Source: Pseudoalteromonas shioyasakiensis
Lineage (GTDB): Bacteria > Pseudomonadota > Gammaproteobacteria > Enterobacterales > Alteromonadaceae
Direction of reading: 5' to 3'
Length of the DNA: 64,000 nt
NCBI RefSeq assembly: GCF_019134595.1
Contig: NZ_CP077770.1
Span: 3,468,501-3,532,500 of the forward strand
Under the pieces are notes generated by a model. That model saw only the letters and a program-made list of their open reading frames with translations. It was not told the origin of the DNA and made no database searches. A program made the position numbers and the translations under genes. Of this stretch, positions 1 to 11,690 are shown one piece after another (within the stretch, counting starts at the first letter, position 1; the number at the start of each line of letters is the position of its first letter).

Positions 1-1014
1 GGCGCTGTAGAGCTAGACAACCCATTCATTCTACTTGTAGACAAAAAAGTATCTAACATCCGTGAGCTACTACCTACATTAGAAGCCGTTGCTAAAGCTA
101 GCAAGCCACTACTTATCATTGCTGAAGATCTTGAAGGTGAAGCACTGGCAACACTTGTTGTGAACAACATGCGCGGCATCGTTAAAGTATCTGCGGTTAA
201 AGCACCAGGTTTTGGCGACCGTCGTAAAGCAATGCTGCAAGACATCGCAGTATTAACAGGTGGTACTGTAATTTCTGAAGAAATCGGTTTAGAGCTAGAG
301 AAAGCAACAATCGAAGACCTAGGTACAGCGAAGCGCGTTGTGATCACTAAAGATGATACAACAATCATCGACGGTGCAGGCGAAGAAGACGGCATCAATG
401 GTCGTGTTGCACAAATCAAAGCACAAATCGAAGAAGCGACGTCTGACTACGATAAAGAGAAACTACAAGAGCGTATGGCTAAACTAGCTGGCGGTGTTGC
501 AGTAATCAAAGTTGGCGCAGCAACTGAAATCGAAATGAAAGAGAAAAAAGACCGCGTTGAAGATGCACTACACGCAACTCGTGCAGCGGTTGAAGAAGGT
601 GTTGTACCAGGTGGTGGTGTTGCACTAGTTCGCGTAGCAAGCAAACTTGTTGAACTTGCTGGCGACAACGAAGACCAAAGCCACGGTATTAAAGTTGCAC
701 TACGTGCGATGGAAGCACCACTTCGTCAAATCGTAACTAACGCAGGTGACGAAGCATCTGTTGTTGTTAACTCAGTGAAAGGCGGTGAAGGTAACTACGG
801 TTACAACGCAGCATCAGGCGAGTACAACGACATGATCGAAATGGGTATCTTAGACCCAACTAAAGTAACGCGCTCTGCACTACAGTACGCAGCTTCAATC
901 GCGGGTCTTATGATCACAACTGAAGCAATGGTTGCTGAAATCCCGAAAGATGAGCCAGCTGCTCCAGATATGGGCGGCATGGGCGGCATGGGTGGTATGG
1001 GCGGCATGATGTGA
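1..1014 (+). CDS. groEL: Chaperonin GroEL, C-terminal part (5' end outside window)
   Basis: This is the large subunit of the GroEL-GroES cytoplasmic folding chamber. The reading frame is open from base 1, and the visible 337 residues begin at roughly residue 211 of a standard 547-residue GroEL. They cover the rest of the apical domain, the intermediate domain and the equatorial domain. Recognisable blocks are IISE-type apical helices ([12 protein letters not shown]), [12 protein letters not shown] in the equatorial domain, and the C-terminal GGM repeat tail ending in GGMM, which lines the cavity floor. A strong terminator follows 28 bases after the stop. It is intact as far as it can be seen. 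The heat-shock promoter and groES lie upstream of the window. Confidence 0.98.
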   Translation, partial: GAVELDNPFILLVDKKVSNIRELLPTLEAVAKASKPLLIIAEDLEGEALATLVVNNMRGIVKVSAVKAPGFGDRRKAMLQDIAVLTGGTVISEEIGLELEKATIEDLGTAKRVVITKDDTTIIDGAGEEDGINGRVAQIKAQIEEATSDYDKEKLQERMAKLAGGVAVIKVGAATEIEMKEKKDRVEDALHATRAAVEEGVVPGGGVALVRVASKLVELAGDNEDQSHGIKVALRAMEAPLRQIVTNAGDEASVVVNSVKGGEGNYGYNAASGEYNDMIEMGILDPTKVTRSALQYAASIAGLMITTEAMVAEIPKDEPAAPDMGGMGGMGGMGGMM

Positions 1015-1042
1015 TAAACATCACCTCCTAAGCATTTCGCTT

Positions 1043-1070
1043 AAAAAACCCAGCTCCGGCTGGGTTTTTT
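1043..1070 (+). terminator. Rho-independent terminator of groEL
   Basis: A perfect 12-bp stem (AAAAAACCCAGC / GCTGGGTTTTTT) with a TCCG tetraloop ends in a six-T run. It lies just downstream of the groEL stop. The A-run on the other arm means it could also stop transcription coming from the right, where nnr converges. Confidence 0.93.
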
Positions 1071-1079
1071 GCTTTGTAG

Positions 1080-1106
1080 GTTGGGCTGAGCGAAGCGAAC
1101 CCCAAC
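1080..1106. repeat. Imperfect palindromic intergenic repeat (REP-like)
   Basis: The segment reads GTTGGG at the left and CCCAAC at the right, around a GCGAAGCGAA core. It resembles the short GTTGGG...CGAAGC...CCCAAC repeats that are common between genes in Pseudoalteromonas and Shewanella (recollection). Only one copy is seen in this window. Confidence 0.4.
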
Positions 1107-1112
1107 ACCGAA

Positions 1113-1168
1113 GGCTCTAGGCTCTAGGCTCTAGGCTCTAGGCTCTAGGCTCTAGGCTCTAGGCTCTA
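1113..1168 (+). repeat. Eight perfect tandem copies of the heptamer GGCTCTA
   Basis: Eight uninterrupted copies of a 7-bp unit lie between the groEL terminator and the convergent nnr stop. The array is noncoding. A perfect heptamer array is likely to vary in copy number by slippage, but no function is evident. Confidence 0.95.
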
Positions 1169-1237
1169 TTCAATTATGCTTAGGTTGGAAAGTATTACAA
1201 TTTACAAGGTGGTTCTTAAAGTCTTATCGCTTAAAAC

Positions 1238-2731
1238 TTACAGCTTAAAGCTGCCATTAACCAACTCCCTCACTATCGCAAACAAGTCACTTGGCAACAT
1301 ACCACGCTCACCATCGCGCTCAGCGGCGATATCACCCGCTTTCGCATGTAAGCAGACCCCTAGGCAGGCTGCTTGCTGGGTAGTTAGCCCCTGTGCGATA
1401 AGTGCCGCGATGATACCTGTTAAAACATCACCACTGCCGCCAACCGCAAGTGCAGGGCTACCGTCGGTGCACACCCATGTTTGGCTATTATCAGCAATTA
1501 AGCTACCAGCACCTTTAAGTACACAAGTAGTGGTATAGCTACGTGCAAGCTGCTTTACTGCATGAAAGCGATTTTCTTCAATATCGCGAGCGCGACAATT
1601 AAGTAACCTTGCAGCCTCACCTGGGTGCGGTGTGATAACGGTATTCGCTAATGGAAATGACGAAGCATGCTGAGCCATTAAATTAAGTGCATCAGCATCA
1701 ATAACCAGTGGCTTGTTATTAGTAAAGCAATACTGCATTACTGCTTCAAAGGTTGTTTTCGACCAAGTGTCTTGACCAAGGCCTGGGCCAATAGCAACAC
1801 AGGTTGCCCACTCTAGGGCGCTAATCAGGTTTGTATCTGTCACCATTAATTCTGGCCGGCCAATACTCACAGGTAGAATAGAGCTACTATGGGTATACAC
1901 TTTGACCATGCCCGCACCGCTGCGAAGCGCGGCCTCTGCAGTTAAACGAATAGCACCTGCAGTGCCGGCATTACCACCAACACACAGCAATTTACCATGG
2001 CTGGTTTTATGGCTGTTGTTATCGCGCTCAGGAAGCCTAGCTTGGCTCTGATAATTGATAAGCTCAGCCGTGGGTGATGTCTGTTTTAAAAAGGCATCTT
2101 CAATACCTAAATCATTAAACTCTAATGTCCCTGCATGCGCTCTACCTTGCCCTGTCACTAAACCTTGTTTAATCCCCACAAAAGTCACAGTAAGCGCGGC
2201 TTTTATTGCGACTCCTTGTACCACACCTGTGTCTGCATGAATACCTGAGGGTAAGTCGATAGCAACTATCGGCACTTGGCTCTCGTTAGCTGCTTTAATC
2301 AAGGTTGAAAAAGGCTCGCGTACCTTGCTTTGAATTCCCGTGCCAAGCAGACCATCAATAATGATATCTGCTTGCTCAATAGCACTGGCATCAGCGGTTA
2401 TTGCCCCTCCGGCGTCAAGCCAAGCTTGCTGAGCACTGAGCGCATCGCCTTTGAGCGGTTTATCAGATATTGCTGCAATAACCGTAACCTGTTTGCCCGC
2501 TTGTTTAGCTAAGCGAGCAACAACATAACCATCACCGGCATTGTTACCAACGCCCGCTAACACTGCGAATGTACTTGCTTTAGGAAAATAGCTGATAGCT
2601 TGCTGATAAGTCGCCAGCCCTGCCCGCTCCATAAGCTCATACAAGCTTACGCCAGAGCGCTTAGCTGCGGGTCCTTCATGGTCACGAACTTGCTCTGCTA
2701 AAAATACTGACTGCGAGAGAACAACTGACAT
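1238..2731 (-). CDS. nnr: Bifunctional NAD(P)H-hydrate epimerase / ADP-dependent dehydratase
   Basis: This cytoplasmic repair enzyme acts on damaged nicotinamide cofactors. The N-terminal YjeF_N domain (about residues 15-215) epimerises R-NAD(P)HX and the C-terminal ribokinase-like domain (about 235-490) dehydrates S-NAD(P)HX using ADP. Visible signatures are GVGNNAGDGYVVARL and DLPSGIHADTG in the first half, and TPHPGEAARLL, VLKGAG and GGSGDVLTGIIAAL in the second. At 497 residues it matches the fused bacterial form. It converges on groEL and is followed upstream by speD on the same strand, separated by a terminator. In many gammaproteobacteria nnr precedes tsaE; that linkage is not seen here. 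Confidence 0.95.
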   Translation of the reverse strand: MSVVLSQSVFLAEQVRDHEGPAAKRSGVSLYELMERAGLATYQQAISYFPKASTFAVLAGVGNNAGDGYVVARLAKQAGKQVTVIAAISDKPLKGDALSAQQAWLDAGGAITADASAIEQADIIIDGLLGTGIQSKVREPFSTLIKAANESQVPIVAIDLPSGIHADTGVVQGVAIKAALTVTFVGIKQGLVTGQGRAHAGTLEFNDLGIEDAFLKQTSPTAELINYQSQARLPERDNNSHKTSHGKLLCVGGNAGTAGAIRLTAEAALRSGAGMVKVYTHSSSILPVSIGRPELMVTDTNLISALEWATCVAIGPGLGQDTWSKTTFEAVMQYCFTNNKPLVIDADALNLMAQHASSFPLANTVITPHPGEAARLLNCRARDIEENRFHAVKQLARSYTTTCVLKGAGSLIADNSQTWVCTDGSPALAVGGSGDVLTGIIAALIAQGLTTQQAACLGVCLHAKAGDIAAERDGERGMLPSDLFAIVRELVNGSFKL

Positions 2732-2800
2732 ATCTATCCTTAAATTGGCCTTTTAATCAGCATATAAGTACAGATGAGTGCAGTCAATGAGGCATAAAAA

Positions 2801-2828
2801 ACGGCGCGTAACTTACATTACGCGCCGT
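2801..2828 (-). terminator. Terminator downstream of speD
   Basis: An 11-bp perfect stem (ACGGCGCGTAA / TTACGCGCCGT) with a 6-nt loop lies just beyond the speD stop. On the minus strand it is followed by a run of T, which fits an intrinsic terminator ending speD transcription. Confidence 0.9.
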
Positions 2829-2848
2829 CTCTTTAAAGCTATAGTGAC

Positions 2849-3661
2849 TTACTCAGTGTCTGGTAAGTTGCGACCGTAGAAGATTTCTTGCATCTCGCGG
2901 GTCAGCTTAGAGTAGATGGCTTCTTCTTCTTCTTCCGAAAGATCTGCTGTAGAAACACCGAATAGGTAAGTATTCAAGTCAGTTTCTTTTAACATCATCT
3001 TAGTGTGGAATAAGTTCTCTTGATACACGTTCACGTCCATCATTTGGTACGCTTCTTTGGTATCTTCAGTCATGTAGTTCTGAATTGAGTTAATTGCATG
3101 ATCGATATAGTGTTTAACACCATCAACGTCACGAGTAAAACCACGTACGCGGTAGTCAATTGTTACAACATCAGACTCAAGGCTGTGAATTAAGAAGTTT
3201 AACGCTTTTAATGGCGAAATAATGCCACACGTTGATACTTCGATATCAGCACGGAACGTACAAATACCATCATCGGGGTGTGCTTCTGGGTATGTGTGAA
3301 CACAGATGTGGCTCTTGTCTAAGTGCGCTACCACTGTTTCAGGAAGAGGACCCGGCGCTTCATCAACGTCATACGTTGTTTGTTGCTCAATTGGCTCTTC
3401 AGAGATCAAGATTGTTACGCTGGCGCCTTGCGGATCATAATCTTGGCGAGAAACATTTAGAATGTTTGCGCCAATAATATCCACAACTTCACCTAAAATA
3501 TCGGTAAGGCGATCAGCACTGTACTGTTCGTCGATATATTCAATATATTCTTTACGCTGTTGTTCCGTCTTTGCGTAACAAATATCGTAAATACTAAAAC
3601 TTAAGCTCTTAGTTAAGTTATTAAAGCCATGAAGCTTAATTTTATCGAAGGGTTTATTCAT
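2849..3661 (-). CDS. speD: S-adenosylmethionine decarboxylase proenzyme, E. coli-type
   Basis: The enzyme decarboxylates S-adenosylmethionine to supply aminopropyl groups for spermidine synthesis. It is made as a proenzyme that cleaves itself to create a pyruvoyl cofactor. The cleavage motif [13 protein letters not shown] is present, which puts the self-processing Lys116-Ser117 bond inside it. Downstream blocks [20 protein letters not shown] and [12 protein letters not shown] match the class 1A family almost residue for residue. The length of 270 aa fits the roughly 264-residue E. coli protein. No speE lies next to it in this window. It is monocistronic, with its own terminator. Confidence 0.97.
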   Translation of the reverse strand: MNKPFDKIKLHGFNNLTKSLSFSIYDICYAKTEQQRKEYIEYIDEQYSADRLTDILGEVVDIIGANILNVSRQDYDPQGASVTILISEEPIEQQTTYDVDEAPGPLPETVVAHLDKSHICVHTYPEAHPDDGICTFRADIEVSTCGIISPLKALNFLIHSLESDVVTIDYRVRGFTRDVDGVKHYIDHAINSIQNYMTEDTKEAYQMMDVNVYQENLFHTKMMLKETDLNTYLFGVSTADLSEEEEEAIYSKLTREMQEIFYGRNLPDTE

Positions 3662-3749
3662 GCTAAACCAACCTTAAAACGAGTGAAACCTGCACCAGCA
3701 GAAATAAAAGTTCGCGGATTTTATACGAATTTCCTGCTCGGAAAAAGCG

Positions 3750-4163
3750 TTATTTTACCTGTTCTTGCACAACTTCATGACTATGCGTAATTTCTACTGT
3801 CTTATCAAGCATTAAGGCTACAGAACAATACTTTTCAGCAGATAATTGTACCGCTCTTGCAAGGTGCTTTTCAGAGACATTATCACCGGTAACCACAAAG
3901 TGTAGATTAATCTTGGTAAACACGCGAGGTGCTGACTCAGCACGCTCTGCAGATAGCTTAACTTGCACATCAGAAAATGACTGTTTTGCTTTTTTTAAAA
4001 TACTAACAACATCAACAGATGAACAACAGCCCGCTGACATTAAAACCATTTCCATTGGGCTTGGCGCAGCGCTATCGCTACCTGCATCAAAAACTACATT
4101 GTGACCTGAATTTGAAAGGCCAATAAACGTATCACCTTCTACCCATTTTACATTCGCTTGCAT
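3750..4163 (-). CDS. OsmC-family protein (YhfA-like)
   Basis: This is a small OsmC/Ohr-fold protein of 137 aa. OsmC and Ohr are thiol peroxidases that use two cysteines. Here the first cysteine lies in SAGCCSSVDVVSIL and the second in SAEKYCSVALML, the positions expected for the family. Length and sequence are closer to E. coli YhfA than to OsmC or Ohr proper. The substrate and physiological role of the YhfA branch are not settled, so peroxide reduction is an inference. In enterics yhfA sits beside crp; no crp is seen here. Confidence 0.85.
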   Translation of the reverse strand: MQANVKWVEGDTFIGLSNSGHNVVFDAGSDSAAPSPMEMVLMSAGCCSSVDVVSILKKAKQSFSDVQVKLSAERAESAPRVFTKINLHFVVTGDNVSEKHLARAVQLSAEKYCSVALMLDKTVEITHSHEVVQEQVK

Positions 4164-4307
4164 GTGCTTTATCTCTTAAAGTTATTTTGCTTGATTGTAA
4201 GCAAGTCACACACAGATGCAAGGGATAAGAGGTGAGCTTTAAAGGAAAGCGAGTTGCTACTTTGAGCTGCTCGCTTAAAGACTAGAAATTATGTTGTGCT
4301 TTATAAA

Positions 4308-4655
4308 TTATGCACTTTCGACAACAGCACTATCGAATAAGTTTTTCACCAATCCGGCAAACTCATCAATAAACGCGTGTTGTTCAACGGTTACTGTGTG
4401 ATGTGTAACGCTGCTTAGCACTTCTTGTAAGTCATATACGATACCGTCGACTTCGCGAACAATTTGGCTGCGTTGTTCAGTATTAAGCTCTGTGTGTTGC
4501 TCGCAAAGTAACATGACATTTTCTGCTATCACGTCTTCAATCAGCTCTAACACAGTTGGAGCCCCTGGTTTAATTTGACCCGGCTTCTCAAAAAGCGCTA
4601 AATTTTGAGTGAGATACATGACAAGATCATCATACCCTTGCCTATCTAAAACCAT
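4308..4655 (-). CDS. DUF3802-family hypothetical protein
   Basis: A 115-residue acidic, helical protein without signal peptide or membrane segment. The N-terminus MVLDRQGYDDLVMYLTQNL and overall length match what I recall of the DUF3802 family of Alteromonadales and Vibrionales, which has no known function. I chose the ATG at 4655 because AGGTG lies 9 bases upstream. An in-frame GTG at 4667 would add four residues. It sits upstream of the OsmC gene on the same strand with a gap of about 145 bp, so it is probably transcribed separately. Confidence 0.7.
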   Translation of the reverse strand: MVLDRQGYDDLVMYLTQNLALFEKPGQIKPGAPTVLELIEDVIAENVMLLCEQHTELNTEQRSQIVREVDGIVYDLQEVLSSVTHHTVTVEQHAFIDEFAGLVKNLFDSAVVESA

Positions 4656-4742
4656 ACGACTGCACACCTAATAAAAAACTACCTCTTTAGATTTAAGCAG
4701 AAAGCGCTTTTAATTGCTACCCTTGCCACCTATCTCATACAA

Positions 4743-4766
4743 AAAAAGCAGCCGAAGCTGCTTTTT
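4743..4766. terminator. Bidirectional terminator after astD
   Basis: A 10-bp stem AAAAAGCAGC / GCTGCTTTTT with a CGAA tetraloop ends in T-runs on both strands. It lies 18 bases after the astD stop and terminates the argD-astA-astD group on the minus strand. Confidence 0.9.
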
Positions 4767-4783
4767 ATAGTAATTTACGATTA

Positions 4784-6271
<1,488 letters not shown>

Positions 6272-7288
6272 CTATAGTTCTGCAAGTGATACTGAATCAC
6301 CCGCTTCTAAGTGAAGTGCTTTTGCTAATTCACTTGAGATTGTGATGCTATCGGCATCGCATGATAGGCTAACTTGAGTCACGGTTGCTCTAAAATCAGC
6401 AATTTTATCATTTGCTAACAATACCGTGGTGTCGCCTTGGCTTTCACCAATTTCAACTTTAACTGTGTGGGCATTTCTGACTGTAGCAATGTTATCTACT
6501 TTTGCTTCAACAGTTGGGCCTGCATCAAAAATGTCTACATAACCATTAAAGGTGAAACCTTCGCTCTTTAATAGTTCAATCGCAGGGCGTGTGTTGTCAT
6601 GTACTTGACCAATCACAGCTTGAGCATCTTTGCTCAGTAAGTTGACGTAAATTGGGTATTTAGGCATTAACTCAGCAATAAATACTTTCTGGCCAATACC
6701 CGTTAAGTAATCTGCCGTTGGAAAGTCCATTGAGAAAAAGTGCTCTTCTAGCCATTGCCAGAATGGGCTTTCGCCGCTTTCGTCTGACACACCACGCATT
6801 TCAGCAATGACGGTGTCAGCAAAACGTTCTCTATGTTGATTAATAAACATAAAACGCGCTTTTGAAAGCAATTTACCGTTATTGTTTTTACGGTAGCCAT
6901 CTTTTAAGAATAATGTGCATAGCTCAGTTGCACCGGTGTAATCATTACACAGAGTTAAAATATCAACGGCTTTATACACGTCTAGCGTACGAGATGAATG
7001 AATTACTTTGCTTAAATGATAATGATAAAAAGCATCATCTAAACCAACAGCGGCTTCAATACCCGAAGTCCCTACAACTTCTCCCGTTTCGCTATCTTCA
7101 AGAACAAACAAGTAACCTTCATCACCTGGCTGCTGCGCTGCTTTTGCAAATGAGCTGACAGAATGATCAATTTTCTTTTGTAATAACTCTTCATTATTAG
7201 GCAAAGACGTAAAGCCATGGCCTGACTCATCAGCAATCTTTACTAACGCTTGGTAATCGCTTTGCTGGATTGGGCGAAGGATCATCAT
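6272..7288 (-). CDS. astA: Arginine N-succinyltransferase
   Basis: It transfers succinyl from succinyl-CoA to arginine and so commits arginine to ammonia-producing catabolism. The 338-residue length and the start MMILRPIQQSDYQALVKIADESGHGFTSLP are characteristic of the single-chain AstA family, which has a GNAT-like fold. Two adjacent ATG codons at 7288 and 7285 could each be the start. The gene lies between argD/astC and astD with short gaps. No astB or astE is seen in the window, so the remaining pathway steps must be encoded elsewhere. Confidence 0.95.
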   Translation of the reverse strand: MMILRPIQQSDYQALVKIADESGHGFTSLPNNEELLQKKIDHSVSSFAKAAQQPGDEGYLFVLEDSETGEVVGTSGIEAAVGLDDAFYHYHLSKVIHSSRTLDVYKAVDILTLCNDYTGATELCTLFLKDGYRKNNNGKLLSKARFMFINQHRERFADTVIAEMRGVSDESGESPFWQWLEEHFFSMDFPTADYLTGIGQKVFIAELMPKYPIYVNLLSKDAQAVIGQVHDNTRPAIELLKSEGFTFNGYVDIFDAGPTVEAKVDNIATVRNAHTVKVEIGESQGDTTVLLANDKIADFRATVTQVSLSCDADSITISSELAKALHLEAGDSVSLAEL

Positions 7289-7368
7289 AAGTCCGCTTGC
7301 TCCCTTATAAATAACGGTAAATTAAGAAATGTGGGCAAGCTTAGCTTGCCCTGAAATGACAGTTTCGT

Positions 7369-8583
<1,215 letters not shown>

Positions 8584-8690
8584 TCATAATTGTAAGCACA
8601 CTCAGAGTAAGGTGGCGCTCTAAAGCTAAACCAAGCCATTTTACTTAGCCGATTGAGCTTAGCGCAAAATCACCAAAATTACTCTTTGGT

Positions 8691-8704
8691 TCAATTTTCA
8701 TTCA
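8691..8704 (-). promoter_or_regulatory. Possible ArgR box upstream of argD; rest of gap 8575-8943 has no gene
   Basis: Read on the minus strand, the 14 bases TGAATGAAAATTGA differ by one base from the ARG-box consensus TGAATNNNNATTCA. They lie about 120 bp upstream of argD. A single weak match is suggestive only; ArgR normally needs paired boxes and the second is not convincing. The remaining AT-rich 369-bp gap shows no coding capacity and no clear sigma-54 site. Confidence 0.3.
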
Positions 8705-8943
8705 TCCATTATTCCAGAAAATTTTCATCCTGTCTCTTAGAAAACTTTCATGTAACCCTTGAAAATAAAGGGCTTGAGATATTTTTTCATGGATAGTGAA
8801 TAACTATTTGAAGGCTACTTTTTGTTCTAAATACTACAAAAAGGCGTACGGCTAGTGAGCCAAGCAGAGGCTAAAGAGAAAAAAATTGTCACTGCGGATT
8901 GATAAACAATGAATGAATAGTCGCAAAAAAATTAACAATTTTT

Positions 8944-10128
8944 TTAATTAATTTGAATATGAAAGCGATCAAAATTGCATTTTGCTAGCTGATCAAGCTC
9001 TTCTTTAGTGAAATCGAAGTGTGCAAACCAACGTTCGGTTTCGTCATTTTCGACCAATTGATGCTCATTTAAACTTAAATACTGAGCGTAACAACGGGCT
9101 TTTAAAATCACCTTAGTAAGTGGCAAGTATTCATCGTTTTTAGCTAAAGGTGTAGTTAACTGCTGCATCACCGCATTAAATGGCAAATACCTAAAGGCCA
9201 TTTTCTCAATTACGGTCGCTGTTACCTTCATCGACTGCTTATTTAGCAAGGTGCTTAAAAATAAAGGATCCGGTTTTAGCTCTAATAAAGCTGTGTGTAA
9301 GTCTTTCTTTTGCTCATCACGGGCTTTCGTTACTTGGCGCTGCCAAACTAACTCAAAAATTCGAAGGTATATGCGCACTAGCGCTATCTTACCCACGTCG
9401 AGTAGCATACCTAAGGTAAACGCGTGCACCTCATTTACACCATTTAATTTAGCAAGTTCTTGAGCAGCAATGGCACACGCCATTGAGTTATCACGAAGTC
9501 GGCGCTTTAGTAGTGGAAATGGCTCTGTACTGTGTGGCATCCAATGGCGTACCGCAAAGGTTGGCACGACAAACTTTAAGTTATCTAAACCAATGTAGCG
9601 CAGCGCTAACAGTGGGTTATCGACTTGAACTGAAGTGTGTTTATTACGTTGTTTTCGATAGAAAGGTAAATTCACAAACGCAACGAGCTCACGACCTAAC
9701 CAACTCAAATCTTTAACTAACGGTTCTAGTCGACCTACTGAGGCCGAACGCACAGCTAAAATATCTAAAATAGCAGGTACGCTATCTTGAATCCCTATAG
9801 TTTCATGAATTACTGAATCAATGTCTTCAAGCTGCTTATGCATGGCAGCCTCAATCACTTGGTGTAATTGCTTGCTCGCCTGTGCACGGTATTTATGGTG
9901 AGCTGTACTGCTCTTTTGACGTTTTTTCTCAGCAGCAACTTCTACTTCTAATAGAGTTCGCTGTTCCATTGATTCGCCATAATCAATTTCGAGGGTGTGA
10001 ATATAGCCGATTTGGCGCTGTGCAAAACTGTGACCAAGCAAAAGATCGTGCGCGCGCTCATTAAGCACCATCGCAGTCCTTTGTTGTCGGTTTTCTTCGG
10101 TCATTTGCACAGGCGTATTGTCGGTCAT
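8944..10128 (-). CDS. HDOD-domain protein
   Basis: A 394-residue cytoplasmic protein. The middle section (about residues 120-310, from SVPAILDILAVRSASVGRLEPLVKD through LLKRRLRDNSMACAIAAQELA) has the helical pattern of an HDOD domain, an HD-like domain that has lost the metal-binding histidine-aspartate residues. HDOD proteins usually act as signalling adaptors; the partner here is unknown. The N-terminal 100 residues are charged and probably coiled. Alteromonadales often keep such a gene between pabA and argD (recollection). It lies 24 bp downstream of pabA and may be cotranscribed with it. Confidence 0.75.
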   Translation of the reverse strand: MTDNTPVQMTEENRQQRTAMVLNERAHDLLLGHSFAQRQIGYIHTLEIDYGESMEQRTLLEVEVAAEKKRQKSSTAHHKYRAQASKQLHQVIEAAMHKQLEDIDSVIHETIGIQDSVPAILDILAVRSASVGRLEPLVKDLSWLGRELVAFVNLPFYRKQRNKHTSVQVDNPLLALRYIGLDNLKFVVPTFAVRHWMPHSTEPFPLLKRRLRDNSMACAIAAQELAKLNGVNEVHAFTLGMLLDVGKIALVRIYLRIFELVWQRQVTKARDEQKKDLHTALLELKPDPLFLSTLLNKQSMKVTATVIEKMAFRYLPFNAVMQQLTTPLAKNDEYLPLTKVILKARCYAQYLSLNEHQLVENDETERWFAHFDFTKEELDQLAKCNFDRFHIQIN

Positions 10129-10152
10129 ATTTGTTAATTCACTAGCCTAAGG

Positions 10153-10731
10153 TTAGAAGCGAGTTAAAAAGTTAGCAAGTAATTCAAGCCCTTGTTGGGT
10201 CAAAATTGCTTCGGGGTGAAATTGCACTCCTTCAAGTGCTAAATCATTATGCATGATCCCCATAATTTCATCAAAATCAGAATTTTGTTCTGTCCATGCG
10301 GTAATAGTGAAGTCACTAGGCAGGCTTTGTTTATCCACCACTAAAGAATGGTAGCGGCATACCGTCAGCGGATTTGCCAAACCATTAAACACACCTTGAT
10401 TGGTATGCTTAACTAACGACGTTTTACCATGCATCACTTGCTTTGCACGAATAACATCAGCACCTAGAGCCTGAGCAATAGTTTGGTGCCCCAAGCAAAT
10501 ACCAAGAATTGGCAACTGCCCTTTTAATTGTTCGACCACTTGCAAGGAAATACCCGCTTCGTTTGGTGAACATGGTCCAGGTGAGAGTACGATGTGCTCT
10601 GGGTTAAGTTGTTTAATCTCAGCAATGCTGATCTCATCGTTTCGTTTAACTAATACATCTTGGTCTAAGCGCTGAAAATATTGCACTAGGTTGTATGTAA
10701 ACGAATCATAATTGTCGATCATAAGTAGCAT
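10153..10731 (-). CDS. pabA: Aminodeoxychorismate / anthranilate synthase glutamine amidotransferase
   Basis: A class I glutamine amidotransferase of 192 aa that supplies ammonia to chorismate-using synthases, mainly for p-aminobenzoate and folate. The catalytic triad is visible: Cys79 in GICLGHQ, and His172 and Glu174 in QFHPEAIL. The oxyanion motif [12 protein letters not shown] is also present. PabA and TrpG are nearly indistinguishable by sequence; the absence of trp genes nearby favours pabA. Its upstream region is the last chromosomal sequence before the conjugative element, so its native promoter may have been displaced or changed by the insertion. Confidence 0.9.
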   Translation of the reverse strand: MLLMIDNYDSFTYNLVQYFQRLDQDVLVKRNDEISIAEIKQLNPEHIVLSPGPCSPNEAGISLQVVEQLKGQLPILGICLGHQTIAQALGADVIRAKQVMHGKTSLVKHTNQGVFNGLANPLTVCRYHSLVVDKQSLPSDFTITAWTEQNSDFDEIMGIMHNDLALEGVQFHPEAILTQQGLELLANFLTRF

Positions 10732-10925
10732 ACAGGCATTACCTCATTGTTTTAATTGTAAATTTTATCACAGCGATGGTAACCATACCCGCATTCATAC
10801 CCGCAATTTCAATCAGTGCTTATTTACACACATATCAATAAAAATTTAAAAACCGGAGTCCAACATTGAGCTACAACCGGTTCGCTCAGAATCAGAGTTC
10901 AAGGACAAAACTTACTAGGGCCATA

Positions 10926-11573
10926 CTACCAGAAATCGATGATAGCTTGTCGTACTACACCGATGATGGTGCAGTTGCCGTTGATCGGTATTGCCGGGTA
11001 TTGCGGGTTCAAAGGTTTTAGATACTTCTGTTCACCATCAATAACCAACTGCTTAAAGGTTGCTTCTTTCGAATCATCCAAACGCGCAACAACCAATGAA
11101 CCTGAAGAGTAAGGTAACTCAGGATCAACAACGATCACTGCTCCCTCAGGTATGGATTTTTTTCCGCTTGGATTTTCCATACTGTCGCCTTTTACGCGAA
11201 GTGCGAAACAACCCTCATGTGCTTTCCCAGTGACGTCACGCCACTCCTCAGCATCTTCATGGGCAAATCCCTCCGCTATTTCAGTCCAATCACCGGCCTG
11301 AACCCAGTTAATGAGAGGAATTCTTCCCTTAATATCAGGCCCGACTTCTACATTACCGCCCCCCAAGCCAATCTCGCCATCACCTGTGGCGAGCCAATGA
11401 GCATTCACGCGAAGCGCCTCCGCGATCTGCATGGTGTAACGAGACCTAGCCGATTTACCAGAGCAAATCTGGCTGATCGACTGCTGTTTAATACCAATGC
11501 GACGAGCCAACTCAGACTGAGTCACCCCAGTAAGCTGCAAGGCATGGTTTAGTCGTTCGGATAAAGTTTTCAT
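10926..11573 (-). CDS. setR: SetR, CI-like S24-family repressor of the ICE
   Basis: This is the master repressor of the element. An N-terminal lambda-type helix-turn-helix (about residues 5-65, QSELARRIGIKQQSISQICSG) is joined to a C-terminal LexA/CI peptidase domain. That domain contains LRVKGDSMENP, with the catalytic serine, and KEATFKQLVI, with the catalytic lysine. In SXT, DNA damage triggers RecA-stimulated self-cleavage and derepresses setC-setD. The length of 215 aa matches. It is transcribed away from croS, with four palindromic operators between the two genes. Immediately downstream is the junction with chromosomal pabA. Confidence 0.96.
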   Translation of the reverse strand: MKTLSERLNHALQLTGVTQSELARRIGIKQQSISQICSGKSARSRYTMQIAEALRVNAHWLATGDGEIGLGGGNVEVGPDIKGRIPLINWVQAGDWTEIAEGFAHEDAEEWRDVTGKAHEGCFALRVKGDSMENPSGKKSIPEGAVIVVDPELPYSSGSLVVARLDDSKEATFKQLVIDGEQKYLKPLNPQYPAIPINGNCTIIGVVRQAIIDFW

Positions 11574-11584
11574 AAGCCCGTATT

Positions 11585-11679
11585 CTACAAATAAAACTGT
11601 AGCCTTTCAACAATTTTAACTGTTGACTTAACTACAGTTTAAACTGTAACATTCAATCTTGTAACAGTTATTATTGTAA
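11585..11679. promoter_or_regulatory. SetR/CroS operator array between setR and croS
   Basis: Four 18-bp palindrome-like sites lie in the 117-bp divergent gap: 11585-11602 (CTACAAATAAAACTGTAG), 11608-11625 (CAACAATTTTAACTGTTG), 11632-11649, whose core TACAGTTTAAACTGTA is a perfect 16-bp palindrome, and 11662-11679 (TAACAGTTATTATTGTAA). They share outer ACA/TGT half-sites. This arrangement fits the lambda-like operator region described for SXT and R391. It should set the balance between setR and the croS-led operon. Confidence 0.85.
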
Positions 11680-11690
11680 CAGGAGACGGT

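Noticed and set aside
447..668. Minus-strand ORF opposite groEL
   Set aside because: It is a serine/threonine/alanine-rich shadow of the groEL frame with no ribosome site; the plus-strand protein is unmistakable.
1113..1168. CRISPR array
   Set aside because: The repeat is a continuous heptamer without spacers and no cas genes are present.
10732..10925. A tRNA gene or prfC core as attachment site
   Set aside because: No cloverleaf and no prfC start or HPD-encoding core could be found on either strand.
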